A stretch of DNA of 64,000 nt from Nitrospirota bacterium (lineage in GTDB: Bacteria; Nitrospirota; Thermodesulfovibrionia; Thermodesulfovibrionales; UBA9159): NCBI GenBank assembly GCA_021790195.1, contig JAJYIF010000003.1:62001-126000 (forward strand). The letters are read 5' to 3'. Each line of letters begins with the position of its first letter. The first letter of the stretch is position 1. Both the position numbers and the translations under genes were made by a program. The notes beneath the pieces were generated by a model. It made no database searches, was not told where the DNA came from, and worked only from the letters and a program-made list of their open reading frames with translations. This document shows positions 1-7,686 of this stretch, in pieces.

Positions 1-678
1 GGCAGTCCCGCGGATTCGTTTTAGGACGTCGAGGGCGTCCCCGGAAAGACCTCGGCTTACAAGCCACCTCGGACTCTCCGGCATGAAGAGCATGCCGATA
101 CCCAGGGCAGAGGCAGGAAGAACCGCCATTGCAAACATCCACCTCCAACCCCCAACAGCAGAGAACGAGTAGTCAACGATATACGAGAGGACAATCCCTG
201 TGGTAAGCGCAATCTGATTGAGGGCCACCATCCTCCCCCGAGCATTGGAGGGCGACACCTCCGATATATAGAGCGGGGCGGCAAATGAGGCCGACCCAAT
301 CGCGATACCCACTACAATTTGTGCGGCAATGAGTGTCCCCACGGCCGATGCAAAAGCCGAACCTACGGCGCCTGAGGCGAAGAGCAGAGCGGTCGCGATA
401 ATGATCCTGCGCCGTCCGAAGCGGTCGGCGAGAACGCCTCCCGCAGCCGCTCCGAACAATGCGCCCAGAGCGGTCGAACTTATTACGATCTCTTCGATGG
501 TCGCCGAGAGCAGGAAGTCCTGCTTGATGAAGAGAATGGCGCCGGAGATGACGCCCGTGTTGTAGCCAAAGAGCAGGCCGCCAAGGGCCGAGACACCGGC
601 CGCAATCGAAACAAAACGTCCGCTCTTTGCCTCAGGGGCTGGGTTATGTCTCTGCGGAAGGTCCTGTCTTGGGTCCAT
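1..678 (-). CDS. MFS sugar:proton symporter, 3' part cut by window edge
   Basis: This is the N-terminal 226 residues of a major facilitator protein of the sugar-porter type, which imports a hexose or pentose with a proton across the inner membrane. The first membrane segment ends in GGLLFGYNTGVISGAI. The loop 2-3 signature DRFGRR lies near residues 78-83, and PESPRWL, the hallmark after TM6, lies near residue 199. The ATG at 678 follows the glucose dehydrogenase stop by 16 bp on the same strand, so the two are probably one operon and glucose is a reasonable substrate. The gene runs off the left edge. The family is clear; the substrate is inferred from the neighbour only. Confidence 0.9.
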   Translation of the reverse strand, partial: MDPRQDLPQRHNPAPEAKSGRFVSIAAGVSALGGLLFGYNTGVISGAILFIKQDFLLSATIEEIVISSTALGALFGAAAGGVLADRFGRRRIIIATALLFASGAVGSAFASAVGTLIAAQIVVGIAIGSASFAAPLYISEVSPSNARGRMVALNQIALTTGIVLSYIVDYSFSAVGGWRWMFAMAVLPASALGIGMLFMPESPRWLVSRGLSGDALDVLKRIRGTA

Positions 679-694
679 GAAGAGGGTCAGGCAA

Positions 695-1801
695 TCACGA
701 TGCCCATTCGATTACGACTTTGATATCGTCCGCGCCGTGATGTTTGAAGGCCTCCTCGAAATCCGGATAATGAAAGCGCTGCGTGATCAGCTTCTGAACA
801 TGGTCTCCCCACCGTTGCGTCGCTTCCCGGAGATCGTTTACCGCCGCCTGAAAATGGTCGCGCGAGGCATTGACGCTTCCCGTCATTACCTGATTGCCGA
901 GCACAAGTCTGCGAATCAGCTCCGCGCCCTGGATCTGCAGAGGCCGGTCCCCGCCCGGTATTCCCGTGAGCACATAGACGCCGTTAAGCGCAAGGGCGTC
1001 AAGAAGGTTGAATTCAAGGGACGCAACGCCGGTTGCCTCGAAGATCAGGTCCGCGGGACCCAACTCATTCCGCACGAGGTCCGGCGTCACAGCCCTGCCG
1101 TCCACGTACTTCCCTCCTATGAACTCGAGCCACCTGGGCCTGTCCGTCGCCCTGTCCACGATGTCGGTTCCGTAAACTTCTGCGCCCCGCAACCGCAGGG
1201 CCATCGCGGCGAGCATGCCGACCGGTCCGAGTCCGGCAACGAGACAACGCTTTCCTTGGAGCCAATGAGGGCCGTCAGAAGCACCGGGCAGGCGTGAGAG
1301 CTGGATTCTCAGCGCCTCATCGATCGCCTTCTCCGCAACTGAAAGGGGCTCTGTCAGGACGCCGACGCCTTCGAGCTCCCCAGGCACCGGCACGGCATGG
1401 ATTTCGCTGTCTACGACAAATTCGGTCTCGTATCCGTCCAGCCCCTTGATGCCACGTTCCATGTAGTCCCCGGTCTCGCACATGTCCGACCGCTCCATCA
1501 AACAGGCCCGGCATTTGCCGCATCCCCGCCTCACTGTTAAGACACAGCAGTCTCTCTCCTTAACGCGTGTGACCGCGTTTCCGGTTTCGACGACCTGCCC
1601 CAACATCTCGTGGCCGATCACTAATTCACTACTGCCTTTCGGGGACGCGGCACGTCCGCCAGAGGCCTCCTCGCGGTCCGTGCCGCAGATACCTACGCGT
1701 AACACCTTGACCTTCACGTCATGCGGATGTGTAATATGAGGTTCCGCCCTATCGACCAACCTCAGCCCTGAAGTTCCCGGAACGACTGCAATAGCCTTCA
1801 T
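695..1801 (-). CDS. gdh: Glucose 1-dehydrogenase, zinc-dependent (archaeal-type MDR family)
   Basis: This 368-aa medium-chain dehydrogenase should oxidise glucose (or a related aldose) to the lactone with NAD(P), the first step of a non-phosphorylating Entner-Doudoroff-like route. Catalytic zinc ligands are visible as Cys39 (GICGTD), His64-Glu65 (GHE) and Glu151. The structural zinc lobe has Cys94, Cys97, Cys100 and Cys108. The Rossmann loop GLGPVG is at residues 190-195. Length and spacing match the Sulfolobus/haloarchaeal glucose dehydrogenase subfamily better than ordinary alcohol dehydrogenases. It is first in an apparent operon with the sugar porter. Transfer from archaea or thermophiles is possible but untested. 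Confidence 0.87.
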   Translation of the reverse strand: MKAIAVVPGTSGLRLVDRAEPHITHPHDVKVKVLRVGICGTDREEASGGRAASPKGSSELVIGHEMLGQVVETGNAVTRVKERDCCVLTVRRGCGKCRACLMERSDMCETGDYMERGIKGLDGYETEFVVDSEIHAVPVPGELEGVGVLTEPLSVAEKAIDEALRIQLSRLPGASDGPHWLQGKRCLVAGLGPVGMLAAMALRLRGAEVYGTDIVDRATDRPRWLEFIGGKYVDGRAVTPDLVRNELGPADLIFEATGVASLEFNLLDALALNGVYVLTGIPGGDRPLQIQGAELIRRLVLGNQVMTGSVNASRDHFQAAVNDLREATQRWGDHVQKLITQRFHYPDFEEAFKHHGADDIKVVIEWAS

Positions 1802-1940
1802 AACACCATCTCCCTTTTCCAGTTCGGAACAATACTCTAACCCGCATCATTCATAAAATATGGGCAAGTGCGGCGCAAAACCTAATACCATCATAGCAGC
1901 AGTTCGACTAACGTCAATATTAGTCTTCTGTCCCTTGGTA

Positions 1941-2075
1941 GTCATTCCGGGCTTGACGCGCCGTGCCTGTCGGCAGGCAGGGAATCCAGTGACTGTTTCC
2001 TTTTATATACAAGTAGCCGCGAATTGCCGACTTGCAATAGTGAAAGTCGCTGGATACCGGCTTTCGCCGGTATGA
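1941..2075. repeat. MITE-like palindromic repeat with imperfect terminal inverted repeats
   Basis: The left end begins GTCATTCCGG and continues to GGAATCCAGTGACT. The right end, read on the other strand, begins TCATACCGGC and continues to TATCCAGCGACTT. The element is therefore bounded by imperfect inverted repeats of about 35 bp. The right arm contains its own hairpin (ACCGG/CCGGT, 2056-2071). It lies between the glucose dehydrogenase promoter region and a degenerate regulator gene. A shorter relative is at 9220-9287. No ORF or transposase is inside. The rest of the 1802-2092 gap shows no gene. Confidence 0.6.
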
Positions 2076-2092
2076 AAAACCAGAGACAGGCT

Positions 2093-2428
2093 CTAATGTC
2101 CGCCGGATGAAACGACGCGATTGCGACCAGCTGACTTTGCCGCGTAGAGGGCATCATCCGCCCCCTTAAGGACAGTTCCCCACTTGCTGTCAATGCAGTC
2201 CTTATCGAAGGCCGAAACGCCGCAGCTGACGGTAATGATCCCCCTGTCGGAACCTGCGTTTTCGATAGACATGGTCTCGATGTCTTTTCTTAACCTCTCG
2301 GCGACAACAGCGGTAGTCCTGGTGTTCTGTTCGGGAAGAACTATCACATTTCTTCGGCTAAGAATGTCCTTGAGCAGCTCCCGGGTTACAGGATCGTCCT
2401 CTACTACCAATATCAGTCCCTTGGTCAC
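2093..2428 (-). pseudogene. Internally deleted receiver-GGDEF response regulator remnant
   Basis: The 111-residue frame opens like a CheY receiver (LILVVEDDPVTRELLKDIL, residues 5-23). After SRR it jumps straight into the middle of a diguanylate cyclase domain (NVIVLPEQNTRTTAVVAERLR) and ends with the usual GGDEF tail (GADDALYAAKSAGRNRV). Missing are the phospho-acceptor Asp, the rest of the receiver and the GGDEF active-site loop, about 200 residues, yet the join is in frame. It cannot make c-di-GMP and probably cannot be phosphorylated. It starts at a GTG and lies 42 bp downstream of the radical SAM gene. I read it as a deletion remnant, though a translated short protein is possible. Confidence 0.7.
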
Positions 2429-2470
2429 GGAGAACTCTTTCCTTCTCCGTTTTATGTTCCCGCACTGAAC

Positions 2471-3523
2471 CTACTTGCAATCGCCGGAGAGAAAACACTG
2501 CGGATCGTCCCCGAGAAAGTCGCTGCCCCCTTTTGACTGGGAATATGCGTATGCGATGGCGCGGCATCCCCTGCAACCGGACCATCTCCCGCAATCTCCG
2601 CACCTGCCCCTGTAGCCGCTCTTGTCCCTCAGCGAGAGCAGCACGGGCGACGAGGCCCACAGCTCCCTAAGGTCGTCCTTCTTCACATTCCCGAGCCGCA
2701 CAGGCAGCCTCCTGCAAGGAGTGACCGTGCCGTCCGGGAGGATAGTAAAGCCTGAAACGCCTGCGGCACATCCTCCGGTGGCTACCGATCCTCCGGCGGA
2801 TCTTCCATTTACAGACATCTGGGAAGCGACAGGATCTCCGGTGACGAGATCGAGTCCCTCTATCTTCAGGGAGACTATATTCTTATAGAGCGATTCCACC
2901 CTCTCCCGGCTAAGCATCTTCCTGAGAAGACCCGCCCCCCTGCCTGAAGGCACAAGCCTCGAAAAACCAAGTCTCTGGACGCCGGCCGAGGCTGCAAGCT
3001 CGACGATGTCCATGAAATAGTCAGCATTCACCTCAGAAAGAGTGGCATTAAGTGTCACTTTTATCCCTTCCTCCAGAAGACAGCCGACACCTTTAAGCGA
3101 GGCCTGGAAACTGCCCTTGCCCCTGATCATCTCATGGATCTTTTCCGGCCCTTCGATGCTTACCTGCACGCCCCTCACGCCGAGCCAGGAAAGCAGTCTC
3201 GCCTTTGCCCTGTTGATGAGAATGCCGTTGGAAAGCAGATAAACGTCAAAACCCCTTCTCCTGACGTCCTCTAGGATCTCGAAGATGTCTTCATGCAGGA
3301 AAGGCTCGCCTCCGGTGATATTGAAGCTGCGGGAAAAACCGATCTCGTAGCTTTCAGACCAGGCATTCAGCATGTCCTGGATCTCGCCGATCGTCTCCCT
3401 TATCTCCTGAAGCGACATCTCGTCGGTCTTCCCGTTATTCTGGTAGCAGTGCCTGCACCTCAGATTGCACCTTTCGGTGAGATGCCACTGTATAAAAAAG
3501 TCTGTGTTGTCGCTTATGGACAT
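2471..3523 (-). CDS. Radical SAM/SPASM peptide maturase
   Basis: This 350-aa protein has the radical SAM cluster motif CNLRCRHC (Cys19, Cys23, Cys26), the GGEP SAM-binding motif (NITGGEPF) and a C-terminal SPASM region with cysteines in CRRLPVRLGN, CGDCGRWSGCRGC and DPQCF that should bind auxiliary Fe-S clusters. Such enzymes usually install thioether or other radical-generated links in ribosomal peptides. It starts at the ATG at 3523 after a GAGG site, 67 bp after a tiny Cys/UGA-rich ORF, which is the natural candidate substrate. I recall a predicted class called selenobiotic or thio(seleno)oxazole maturases (SbtM) with similar partners. Membership is not verified here. Enzyme class is near certain; substrate is inference. 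Confidence 0.85.
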   Translation of the reverse strand: MSISDNTDFFIQWHLTERCNLRCRHCYQNNGKTDEMSLQEIRETIGEIQDMLNAWSESYEIGFSRSFNITGGEPFLHEDIFEILEDVRRRGFDVYLLSNGILINRAKARLLSWLGVRGVQVSIEGPEKIHEMIRGKGSFQASLKGVGCLLEEGIKVTLNATLSEVNADYFMDIVELAASAGVQRLGFSRLVPSGRGAGLLRKMLSRERVESLYKNIVSLKIEGLDLVTGDPVASQMSVNGRSAGGSVATGGCAAGVSGFTILPDGTVTPCRRLPVRLGNVKKDDLRELWASSPVLLSLRDKSGYRGRCGDCGRWSGCRGCRAIAYAYSQSKGGSDFLGDDPQCFLSGDCK

Positions 3524-3568
3524 GAATGCACCTCTCGGATTTGGCGGCAGCAGAAGGAAGACATAAAT

Positions 3569-3622
3569 AGGCGGACAGTCAATATGTCTTTCATATGTCT
3601 CTTACACACTGCCTGTCCGCCT
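3569..3622 (-). promoter_or_regulatory. Attenuator-like stem between precursor ORF and maturase gene
   Basis: Two perfectly complementary 10-base arms, AGGCGGACAG (3622-3613) and CTGTCCGCCT (3578-3569), enclose a 34-base loop that contains the fourth UGA of the small ORF. No long U run follows, so it is not a classic terminator. In RiPP operons a hairpin after the precursor often lowers expression of the enzyme gene relative to the peptide, and that is the likely role. Confidence 0.45.
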
Positions 3623-3767
3623 TCCTGTTGCCAGACCGGCAACTTCAGCTCTTTCAGCTCTTTCACTTGTGGCATACCTTGCCAGGATTTTCCTTCACCG
3701 CCTTCCTGAAATCGCTCCAGAAAGCTGCCTCCTTGACAAGAGCCTCTTTGCTCAATGCCTTCTTCAT
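3591..3767 (-). CDS. Candidate selenocysteine-containing RiPP precursor (three in-frame UGA)
   Basis: A tiny ORF starts at the ATG at 3767, 8 nt after a strong GGAGGT ribosome site. It gives 34 clean residues (MKKALSKEALVKEAAFW then a charged stretch, ending GKVCHK) before UGA at 3663-3665. Two more UGA codons follow at nine-base intervals (3654-3656, 3645-3647). Reading them as selenocysteine (U) gives CHKUKSUKSUSC, with a Cys/Sec at almost every third position, and the frame runs to 58 residues at the fourth UGA (3591-3593). A SECIS-like hairpin lies just after the third UGA. The leader-like N-terminus, the Cys/Sec tail and the radical SAM gene downstream fit a RiPP precursor. If UGA is only a stop, the product is 34 aa (3663-3767). 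No selA/B/C gene is visible in the window. Confidence 0.55.
3627..3643 (-). promoter_or_regulatory. SECIS-like hairpin with GGUCU apical loop
   Basis: On the minus strand a perfect 6-bp stem GUUGCC/GGCAAC closes a 5-nt loop GGUCU. The E. coli fdhF SECIS, as I remember it, has the same GGUCU in its apical loop on a 17-nt upper helix, 11 nt after its UGA. Here the helix is also 17 nt. It starts 1, 10 and 19 nt after the third, second and first UGA of the small ORF, so the middle UGA has near-canonical spacing. Confidence 0.5.
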
Positions 3768-3852
3768 CCTGCTCCACCTCCTTTCTTCCCTGCTGATGAG
3801 GGATTCATGGAATAAAGCGATGCCGTATGGGAAAGGCATTGCTTCTTCCTAT

Positions 3853-3880
3853 ATGCTAGCATGCGTCCTATACCTGTCAA
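3853..3880 (-). promoter_or_regulatory. Sigma-70-type promoter for the precursor/maturase unit
   Basis: A TTGACA box (3880-3875) is followed after 16 nt by TAGCAT (3858-3853), about 90 bp upstream of the small-ORF start on the minus strand. It would transcribe the candidate precursor and the radical SAM gene independently of the glucoamylase gene upstream. Confidence 0.5.
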
Positions 3881-3990
3881 CTTTCCTAACCTCCCGCATG
3901 GATCGGCCCCGATGGCGCACGGCTCCGGCCCGGCGCAGCCATGGGTACACCTGCAGACAAAGGTGTCATATGCATTCCGGCAATCAGGTC

Positions 3991-6012
3991 TCACTCCCGT
4001 CCGTCTCCCACGATGGACGCCCCGCAGTGAGGACAAACCTTTACTTTCCGAAACTTGTCGAGATACTCGCGCACCGTGGCCACGACCGCCGCATGACTCC
4101 ATGTCAGCGGCGATACCGAGAGGGGCTGGTTGGTAAAGGGATTCACCTGCTCGGCAAGGACACCGGAAGGCAATCCCCTCTCGCAGACCCACTCTATGAG
4201 GGAAAGGGCCTCTTTCAGCTCTTCTTCATTGCGGGCCCTAGCAACATGCCACTGGGCAAGCCAAAGGGTGCATATGAACCAGGGGTTCCCCGGGACGTCA
4301 ATGATATTGTCGGATACCTTATGGTAGCCGTCACCTTCATATCTGGCTATGCCGCCGACATCGGTCTTTACCCACAAGCGATCTCTTACGGCCCTCATGG
4401 TATTCTCGACCCGCTCGTCCCGCGGTCCAAAAGCACCGAAGTAGAAAGGAGCATAGACGCTCGCGTCGATTGTCGGGTCGATTTCGAATGAGCCGTTTCC
4501 ACGGAAGATGACCGTCTTGAGGAACCTGCCGAGTTCCCGGCTGTAGAGAAACCTGTCCATCGAATCCCTCACCTCTTCCGCGGCCATTTCGTACTTCCGC
4601 GCCCTCTCCGTCTCTCCGAAGAAAGCTGCGAATTTCTCCGCGGACTTCAGTCCGGCGAAGACAGCCGATACGGTGAAGGTGTGGACTCCCCTCTTCTCTT
4701 CCCATAGATCGTAAGACGGCAGGGGAAGCCCGGTCGCGCCGTCCCTGTACGATACGAGAAAATCCGCGCACCTGACCACGAGGTTCTCATACATCCTGAC
4801 GGCGAACTCGATATCTCTGTACCGCTCGAAGTGTGACCACATGGCCCAAAGCACGAGACCGGTGCCGTCTTCCTGAATAGGGAGATGCTTTTCGCCGCCG
4901 CTGATCCATGGGTGCCACGAACTGCCGAGGCAGCCGTCCGGGTTATATTTATGCAGAAAGAAGCCTTCCGACTCCTTGCCCTCGCTGACTATGTCGAGGC
5001 AGAATTCGAAGAATCTCCTCGTGACCCCGAGATGACCGGCCAGGTCGAGGGCATAGGCGGTAAAGGCGCCGTCCCTCGGCCACATGTAGCTGTAGGTGTC
5101 TCTGGCAAAATGCTGTATGTCCGAATCATTGGCCGCGATGACCGCGCCGTGGCTGTCTATGTTTGTCCTGAGTATAAGAAGACTGAGCTTATACATTTCC
5201 CTTATGCGCAGAGGAAGGGTCGAAAGAGAGAGGTCCTCCTTGCCCGTCCATGCCTTCCAGTAATTTGCGGTCCGCTGCAGGAAATAGTCGGGGCCGCGCT
5301 TCAGTAGCATGCCGTTCAGTCCGCTCACCTCCGCATAATTCTTTCCGGCTGCTATCCAGTAATAAAGCGTTTCCTCTTCACCGGGACCCACCTTTATCCC
5401 GAAAGAAAGCGCGGAATCTACGGAGCCCTGCGATATCGGGTTCCCCTCAAGAAGGCCGTCTTCAGCGTCCTTCCACGTCCCCTCCATCCCGCGGAATTCC
5501 TTGACGCCGGTGGCATACTGGTCCACTCCGTAGAAGCCGTTGCGCAGGCCGCTCATGAGGAAATAGCGGTTTCCCTTGTAATGGATAACAGCCTTCTCGT
5601 CGGGATCGTAATACGCAGTGTCGCCTGTCGGGGACCCGAGGATATGATAGTCATGGTGGAAAAAGATCCTGAATTCCCTTTCAGCGCCGGAAAGGTTTTT
5701 CAAAGATATTCGCTTTATGTAGATGTTTTCCTTATAATCGACGCTGTCGCTGCAGCGGAGATGTATTCGCAATGACCTGCTTTCTGCTGTGACGCGGGTC
5801 ACAAGGGTGTCCTCTTCATAGGCGAGAGTCAGGTCCCAGTCGCTGCTCCGCACCCATGAAAGTCTGCCGTCGACCCAGACGCCGAAGCGGAATCTGTGCC
5901 CGTCTGTGTGGTTCTCCTGTCCGACATAAGGATAATACAGGTCTCTCAGACAATAGTCGCCGTCGAAGGCGATAAGAAGATTCCCGTTTCCGACGGGTAT
6001 GTCCCTCGGCAT
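3991..6012 (-). CDS. Glycoside hydrolase family 15 glucoamylase-like enzyme
   Basis: This 673-aa protein has an N-terminal beta-sandwich (about 1-260) and an (alpha/alpha)6 barrel (about 270-650), as in prokaryotic glucoamylases and glucodextranases, which release glucose from alpha-glucan ends. The barrel has the YMWPRDGAF entry motif, LPIQEDGTG with the likely general acid Glu, and LAEQVNP with the likely base Glu. There is no signal peptide, so it probably acts in the cytoplasm on glycogen-like glucans or oligosaccharides. A short tail carries CPHC, possibly half of a zinc site. GGAGG precedes the ATG. The glucose dehydrogenase and sugar porter nearby fit a glucan-to-glucose role. Trehalose or another glucan as substrate cannot be excluded. 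Confidence 0.88.
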   Translation of the reverse strand: MPRDIPVGNGNLLIAFDGDYCLRDLYYPYVGQENHTDGHRFRFGVWVDGRLSWVRSSDWDLTLAYEEDTLVTRVTAESRSLRIHLRCSDSVDYKENIYIKRISLKNLSGAEREFRIFFHHDYHILGSPTGDTAYYDPDEKAVIHYKGNRYFLMSGLRNGFYGVDQYATGVKEFRGMEGTWKDAEDGLLEGNPISQGSVDSALSFGIKVGPGEEETLYYWIAAGKNYAEVSGLNGMLLKRGPDYFLQRTANYWKAWTGKEDLSLSTLPLRIREMYKLSLLILRTNIDSHGAVIAANDSDIQHFARDTYSYMWPRDGAFTAYALDLAGHLGVTRRFFEFCLDIVSEGKESEGFFLHKYNPDGCLGSSWHPWISGGEKHLPIQEDGTGLVLWAMWSHFERYRDIEFAVRMYENLVVRCADFLVSYRDGATGLPLPSYDLWEEKRGVHTFTVSAVFAGLKSAEKFAAFFGETERARKYEMAAEEVRDSMDRFLYSRELGRFLKTVIFRGNGSFEIDPTIDASVYAPFYFGAFGPRDERVENTMRAVRDRLWVKTDVGGIARYEGDGYHKVSDNIIDVPGNPWFICTLWLAQWHVARARNEEELKEALSLIEWVCERGLPSGVLAEQVNPFTNQPLSVSPLTWSHAAVVATVREYLDKFRKVKVCPHCGASIVGDGRE

Positions 6013-6100
6013 GGCAAATGACCTCCCCGAAAAAAATCGAAAAATGACGGTCGTTTCACCGGGAAGGAAACAGTCGGCCTGACAGTCCTTCCCGATGAAG

Positions 6101-6448
6101 TTACTTTTTTTTCTTCTTACCCAGCGACTTTATATAAGCCACGATGTCAGCCATCTGAGCGGACTTAACGTCGAGCGCCTTGCCCCTGTTGGCGTTTACG
6201 ATGCATAGGTTTATCGCTTCCTCCAGTGTCCTTGTCTTTCCGGCAGGAGTGCTCCATTCCTTCTGCATGCCGGCATCCTCCAGTCCCTTTCCGCCGGGAT
6301 GACAGAAATTGCAGGAAGTCGATCCGCCGAACGCCTTCGGGTTATTAAACAGCGCCTTTCCTTTTGCGGCATTACCCGCAGCAAAGGAAGCCGGCGCCAT
6401 TAAACCTAACGCAAGAAATGACATCAATAATGTCCTGAGCAGCTTCAT
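6101..6448 (-). CDS. Small periplasmic c-type cytochrome
   Basis: This 115-aa monohaem cytochrome c has a signal peptide cleaved near ASFA-AGN (residue 24), a haem-binding CNFCH motif (Cys46, Cys49, His50) and a likely axial Met99 in QMADIVAYIKSLG, the usual C-terminal helix. It ends in a run of lysines. It would carry electrons in the periplasm. The ATG at 6448 is preferred because AGGAGG lies 8 nt upstream; a GTG three codons earlier is less likely. Its partner is unknown. Confidence 0.88.
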   Translation of the reverse strand: MKLLRTLLMSFLALGLMAPASFAAGNAAKGKALFNNPKAFGGSTSCNFCHPGGKGLEDAGMQKEWSTPAGKTRTLEEAINLCIVNANRGKALDVKSAQMADIVAYIKSLGKKKKK

Positions 6449-6612
6449 ATCATTCACCTCCTCTCTCTTAGCCCATTCTACTAAAAGGCAGACCGCTCCG
6501 CAACGCGCAGGACCTTAAAGATTTCTTCGGGCTTCATGACCAACGGGATACAACATTAGGGTTATTCTTCTTGAAATAATGGCTTTTCTGAAGATATAGT
6601 AGAGCATCCAAT

Positions 6613-7686
6613 ATGACTGAATGCGCCCACAGAGAAAGCGGCAGGAATTGTCCCATAAGCAAGACCCCCTGCCTCGGCGAATGCATCTACGCCAACATCC
6701 TTGACGATATAAACCTGGGGATCATAGGCATGGACCTGTCAAACAAGGAGGTCTTCTTTCAGAATAAGCTGGCAGTCGACATATTCAAAGGCACGATAAA
6801 GCCGAAGGACTATAACGCGCTCGCCTCGCTGCTTCTGCCTGAGAGCCCGCTCACCTCCAAAGACCATAATGTCTCGAGGACCCTGCGGTACGGAAATAAA
6901 TTTATCGGATGCACTATTTACAACATTTCGGAGAGGTATCTCTGGATATATATCTCTGACGTTACTGAGAAGGTCAGGCTCGATTCCATCGCAGAGGCCG
7001 TAAATACGATGAACAACCTCGGATATATCTTTTCGGGGATCAGACACGAACTGGGCAATCCGATAAATTCCATAAAGACGACCGTTACCGTGCTCGGCAA
7101 CAATATCAACACATACTCCAAGGAGACCGTCCTCGAATACATCAACCGCGCATTGCTCGACATTAACCGTGTCGAGTACCTCCTGAACGACCTGAGGACC
7201 TTCAGCATGTACGAAAACCCGGAGCTGAAGGATGTGCATATGCCTTCGTTTATGTCCAACCTCTTGTCCATGATCGACAGGGACTTCAACAGAAACGGCA
7301 TAAAGATCAGGACCATTTTCCGCCCTGACGCCGAGGTTGGATATCTCGATCCAAGGGCCCTTCACCAGGTCATGCTGAATATATTGACGAACGCCTCGGA
7401 CGCCCTTCGTTCAAAGGAGTCTGCCGAGATCGCCATCAGCATGTTCAGGATAGACGGCCGGATCATAATAAAGGTCAAGGACAACGGCTGCGGCATACCG
7501 GAAGAGCACATGAAACATCTTTTCAAACCATTTTCGACCACGAAGACGAAGGGGACCGGGCTCGGTCTCGTAATAGTCAGAAAGATGCTGTCCAAGATGG
7601 ACGGGACCGTGGAGATCGAAAGCGAAGAAGGAAGGGGGACGGTCGTGACCCTGAACCTGCCGGAGGGACACAATAGCATTTCCTGA
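6613..7686 (+). CDS. PAS-containing sensor histidine kinase with N-terminal cysteine cluster
   Basis: The order in this 357-aa protein is a short Cys-rich leader (Cys4, Cys13, Cys20, Cys24), a PAS-like sensory domain (about 28-118), a HisKA helix pair with phospho-acceptor His145 (IRHELGNP) and a HATPase_c domain with N, G1 (DNGCGIPEEH), F (FKPFSTTK) and G2 (GTGLGLVIVRKM) boxes. There is no membrane segment, so it senses a cytoplasmic signal. The four-Cys leader could bind metal or an Fe-S cluster and act as a redox sensor, but this is inference. It overlaps and surely phosphorylates the downstream sigma-54 activator. Confidence 0.92.
   Translation: MTECAHRESGRNCPISKTPCLGECIYANILDDINLGIIGMDLSNKEVFFQNKLAVDIFKGTIKPKDYNALASLLLPESPLTSKDHNVSRTLRYGNKFIGCTIYNISERYLWIYISDVTEKVRLDSIAEAVNTMNNLGYIFSGIRHELGNPINSIKTTVTVLGNNINTYSKETVLEYINRALLDINRVEYLLNDLRTFSMYENPELKDVHMPSFMSNLLSMIDRDFNRNGIKIRTIFRPDAEVGYLDPRALHQVMLNILTNASDALRSKESAEIAISMFRIDGRIIIKVKDNGCGIPEEHMKHLFKPFSTTKTKGTGLGLVIVRKMLSKMDGTVEIESEEGRGTVVTLNLPEGHNSIS

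Noticed and set aside
677-1297. 206-aa open frame opposite the glucose dehydrogenase
   Set aside because: The opposite strand carries complete zinc and NAD(P) motifs; this frame has none.
3514-3777. 87-aa frame overlapping the candidate Sec peptide (starts EQDEEGIEQRG)
   Set aside because: It uses the same DNA in another frame, starts with a GTG only 4 nt from the ribosome site and has low-complexity composition. The ATG at 3767 has better spacing and a protein-like leader.
3764-4192. Minus-strand frame with a Cys-rich stretch (CRCTHGCAG, EPCAIGADPC) after the GH15 gene, GTG overlapping its stop
   Set aside because: Its upstream half is a shadow of the GH15 gene and its end crosses the promoter of the small UGA ORF. 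There is no good ribosome site. I keep it only as a weak alternative source of a Cys-rich peptide.
3595-4491. 298-aa plus-strand frame opposite the GH15 3' end and the small-ORF region
   Set aside because: It is antisense to a clear GH15 domain and shows no family signature or ribosome site.
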